Assembly: GCA_022848825.1 (NCBI GenBank)
Contig: JAJISH010000346.1
Span: 1-5,984 of the forward strand
Direction: 5' to 3'
DNA: 5,984 nt
From: Thermoplasmatota archaeon
GTDB taxonomy: Archaea; Thermoplasmatota; Thermoplasmata; RBG-16-68-12; JAGMCJ01
Shown here: positions 4,824-5,984 of the stretch, in pieces
How positions within the stretch are numbered: position 1 is the stretch's first letter
Layout: each line of letters opens with the position of its first letter
The notes under the pieces: model-generated
What the model was told of the DNA's origin: nothing
What the model saw: only the letters and a program-made list of their open reading frames with translations
Database searches by the model: none
Translations under genes and position numbers: made by a program

Positions 4824-4847
4824 TCTAGGCTTTGGAGGAGGCGGCGC

Positions 4848-4919
4848 TACGAGTGCCCCGAATACGGGAATGGGGTAACCGCGGACGCTGAAGTCTGTGA
4901 TGGATGTGTCGCGGAATGG
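4848..4919 (+). pseudogene. Orphan degenerate zinc-ribbon remnant
   Basis: In the frame that follows the nuclease stop, the sequence reads YECPEYGNGVTADAEVCDGC, then VAEW. This is the typical archaeal zinc ribbon (CPxCG...ADAxVCxxCGAxF) with the second cysteine replaced by tyrosine (TAC, one transition from TGC) and the final CGA as CVA. No gene body precedes it: the nuclease ends naturally at its LTD domain 24 bp earlier. It is therefore probably the C-terminal relic of a lost gene. The frame stays open downstream through the repeat at 5001 and into the last gene. Confidence 0.5.
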
Positions 4920-5000
4920 ACGCGGCTGTCCAAGGGCACATGGTCGTTCCTCATGAACAGGCTCATCGACCCTCCCGGTCTCGCTATGGGGAAAAGCCCT

Positions 5001-5025
5001 CATAATCGTTTTGGCGGAAGAGCCC
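5001..5025. repeat. 25-bp direct repeat, right copy
   Basis: This is the partner of 113-137 (22 of 25 identical, same orientation, differences at positions 3, 12 and 21 only). On the minus strand both copies read ALPPKRL then TGA, with loosely similar residues before it (RFSFLR here versus SFRLG, left and right copies respectively). The two copies bracket about 4.86 kb containing the AbiE-like pair, membrane protein, DPDNG protein and nuclease. Confidence 0.6.
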
Positions 5026-5052
5026 CGAGCCGGAAGCTAACAGCGCTAACCA

Positions 5053-5059
5053 TTAATAT
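5053..5059 (+). promoter_or_regulatory. Possible TATA box for the right-edge gene
   Basis: TTAATAT follows a CTAACCA stretch in otherwise GC-balanced DNA. Normal archaeal spacing puts transcription start at about 5082. That is downstream of ATG 5073 and just before TTG 5091, which has a GGGGGA (5080-5085) at SD distance. If the box is real, TTG 5091 is the better start. Confidence 0.4.
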
Positions 5060-5072
5060 CGACCCCACTATC

Positions 5073-5984
5073 ATGAGTTGGGGGATTGCATTGAGATATG
5101 TGAGATTGACATCGGAGCTCACTCTGGACGCCGCGCTAAAGAGATTCGGGCAAAGCTATCGGTCGATAGACACTTCTGCACTGGTCAGAAAGAACGAGAA
5201 AGGCTGGTGGACCCTCGCCATGGCAATTCGATTCGCAAACGAGACGACAGATCAGATAAGAGAAAGGCACGAGGGCTTTCGACAGAGGTTCGGCAATCTA
5301 TTCGGCGATGATGGAGGGGTCCTCTACGCAGTGTCAGATTTCGCCACTTGGCCCCAATTCGAGAAGAGGTTTCGGGAAGGCTATGTCGATTTCGGTGGCC
5401 AACCTGTGAGGACCGGTGTAGAAGCTGAGGGCTTCACATCTACCTTGTGCAGTAACTTCTCCGACACTCTAGAGTCCTTTCGACTTGACAAGTTCCCTCG
5501 CATATCCTGTCAAATCCGGTTCGATTCCAGACAGGAACGACATCTCGGAGAGGACAAGTTCACAGGAGTTGCATTGAATGAAAGGGAATTGGCAAAGAGC
5601 TGTCTTGGATTTGAGCCAGATAAGTCGTATGGCGTTCTTATTGTACTCCCCATCTATTGTCGAATATCAGATAAGGATCTTGCCGATTCGGACCGTCCGA
5701 CCATCACGCTTGTTTCTCACCCTTCGCTGAAATCGGCCGTGGAATGTGCTATTGTCCAGAAATCAAGTCCTCATGATTACAGGGAGCGGGTGAGAAAGTC
5801 AACCCATTTCGATAGTTCAGATATCGACTGGACGGAGGACAAGAACTGGGTTCGGGCAGACCTGCAATTCAATATTGACAAACACGAGTTCGTGCGCAGG
5901 GACGTTGTGGAAGCAAGACTTGCCATGGATTTCGGGATTGTCGACGTCGAAGAAACCCACTTGAGAGAACATCTACCTTTGTCG
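5073..5984 (+). CDS. Unrecognised protein, 5' part only (runs off the window)
   Basis: The frame is open from ATG 5073 to the window edge (304 codons, no stop). TTG 5091 is an alternative start giving LRYVRLTSELTLDAALKRFG. The frame is also open upstream to the nuclease stop, but the zinc-ribbon relic, the repeat and the TATA-like box argue that the gene begins here. The product is soluble and charged, with alternating helical and strand-like segments: GWWTLAMAIRFANETTDQIR, SYGVLIVLPIYCRISDKD and RPTITLVSHPSLKSAVECAI. No signal peptide, membrane helix, Walker motif, zinc ligand set or nuclease motif is visible in this part. Codon use is less GC-biased at third positions than in the AbiEi-like gene, by eye. 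I do not recognise a family. Confidence 0.72.
   Translation, partial: MSWGIALRYVRLTSELTLDAALKRFGQSYRSIDTSALVRKNEKGWWTLAMAIRFANETTDQIRERHEGFRQRFGNLFGDDGGVLYAVSDFATWPQFEKRFREGYVDFGGQPVRTGVEAEGFTSTLCSNFSDTLESFRLDKFPRISCQIRFDSRQERHLGEDKFTGVALNERELAKSCLGFEPDKSYGVLIVLPIYCRISDKDLADSDRPTITLVSHPSLKSAVECAIVQKSSPHDYRERVRKSTHFDSSDIDWTEDKNWVRADLQFNIDKHEFVRRDVVEARLAMDFGIVDVEETHLREHLPLS

Overview
The window looks like chromosomal DNA from an archaeon, most likely an uncultivated member of the Thermoplasmatota or a neighbouring lineage. The assignment to Archaea rests on AT-rich TATA-like boxes sitting 25-32 nt before start codons with little or no leader (clearest at 3976-3982 before the ATG at 4005), strong GGAGGTG/AGGTGA Shine-Dalgarno (SD) sequences before internal operon genes, heavy AGG/AGA arginine use, and an archaeal-style zinc-ribbon remnant. 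The lineage is inference only.

Layout. Positions 1-68 hold the 3' end of a plus-strand gene. Positions 69-1007 have no convincing full-length gene but are structured: one copy of a 25-bp repeat (113-137), a promoter-like box with a short leaderless-type ORF (271-440), an 11-bp tandem array with a GCAAG core (368-510, decaying beyond), a 35-bp imperfect palindrome (653-687) and a G-rich stretch. Two tandem 18-bp palindromic operators (969-1005) then lead into a bicistronic AbiE-like (type IV toxin-antitoxin) pair. Its winged-helix AbiEi-like antitoxin/repressor (1008-1664) overlaps by 4 bp an AbiEii-like nucleotidyltransferase (1661-1981) that stops shortly after the catalytic motif and is probably a decayed toxin. 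Next come a six-helix membrane protein with a cytoplasmic insert (2184-3038, possibly starting at a CTG at 2121), a GC hairpin plus T-tract terminator (3040-3072), an uncharacterised NQYFGD/DPDNG-type protein (3195-3905) and an anchored thermonuclease with a lamin-tail domain (4005-4823). A zinc-ribbon relic (4848-4919), the second copy of the 25-bp repeat (5001-5025) and an unrecognised gene running off the right edge (5073 to end) complete the window.

The whole reads as an accessory region: a decayed defence-type module, poorly characterised genes, broken gene ends and a near-identical repeat on both sides. The AbiE pair is a genuine co-regulated unit. For the other genes there is no sequence evidence of a shared pathway, and each seems to have its own promoter or terminator.
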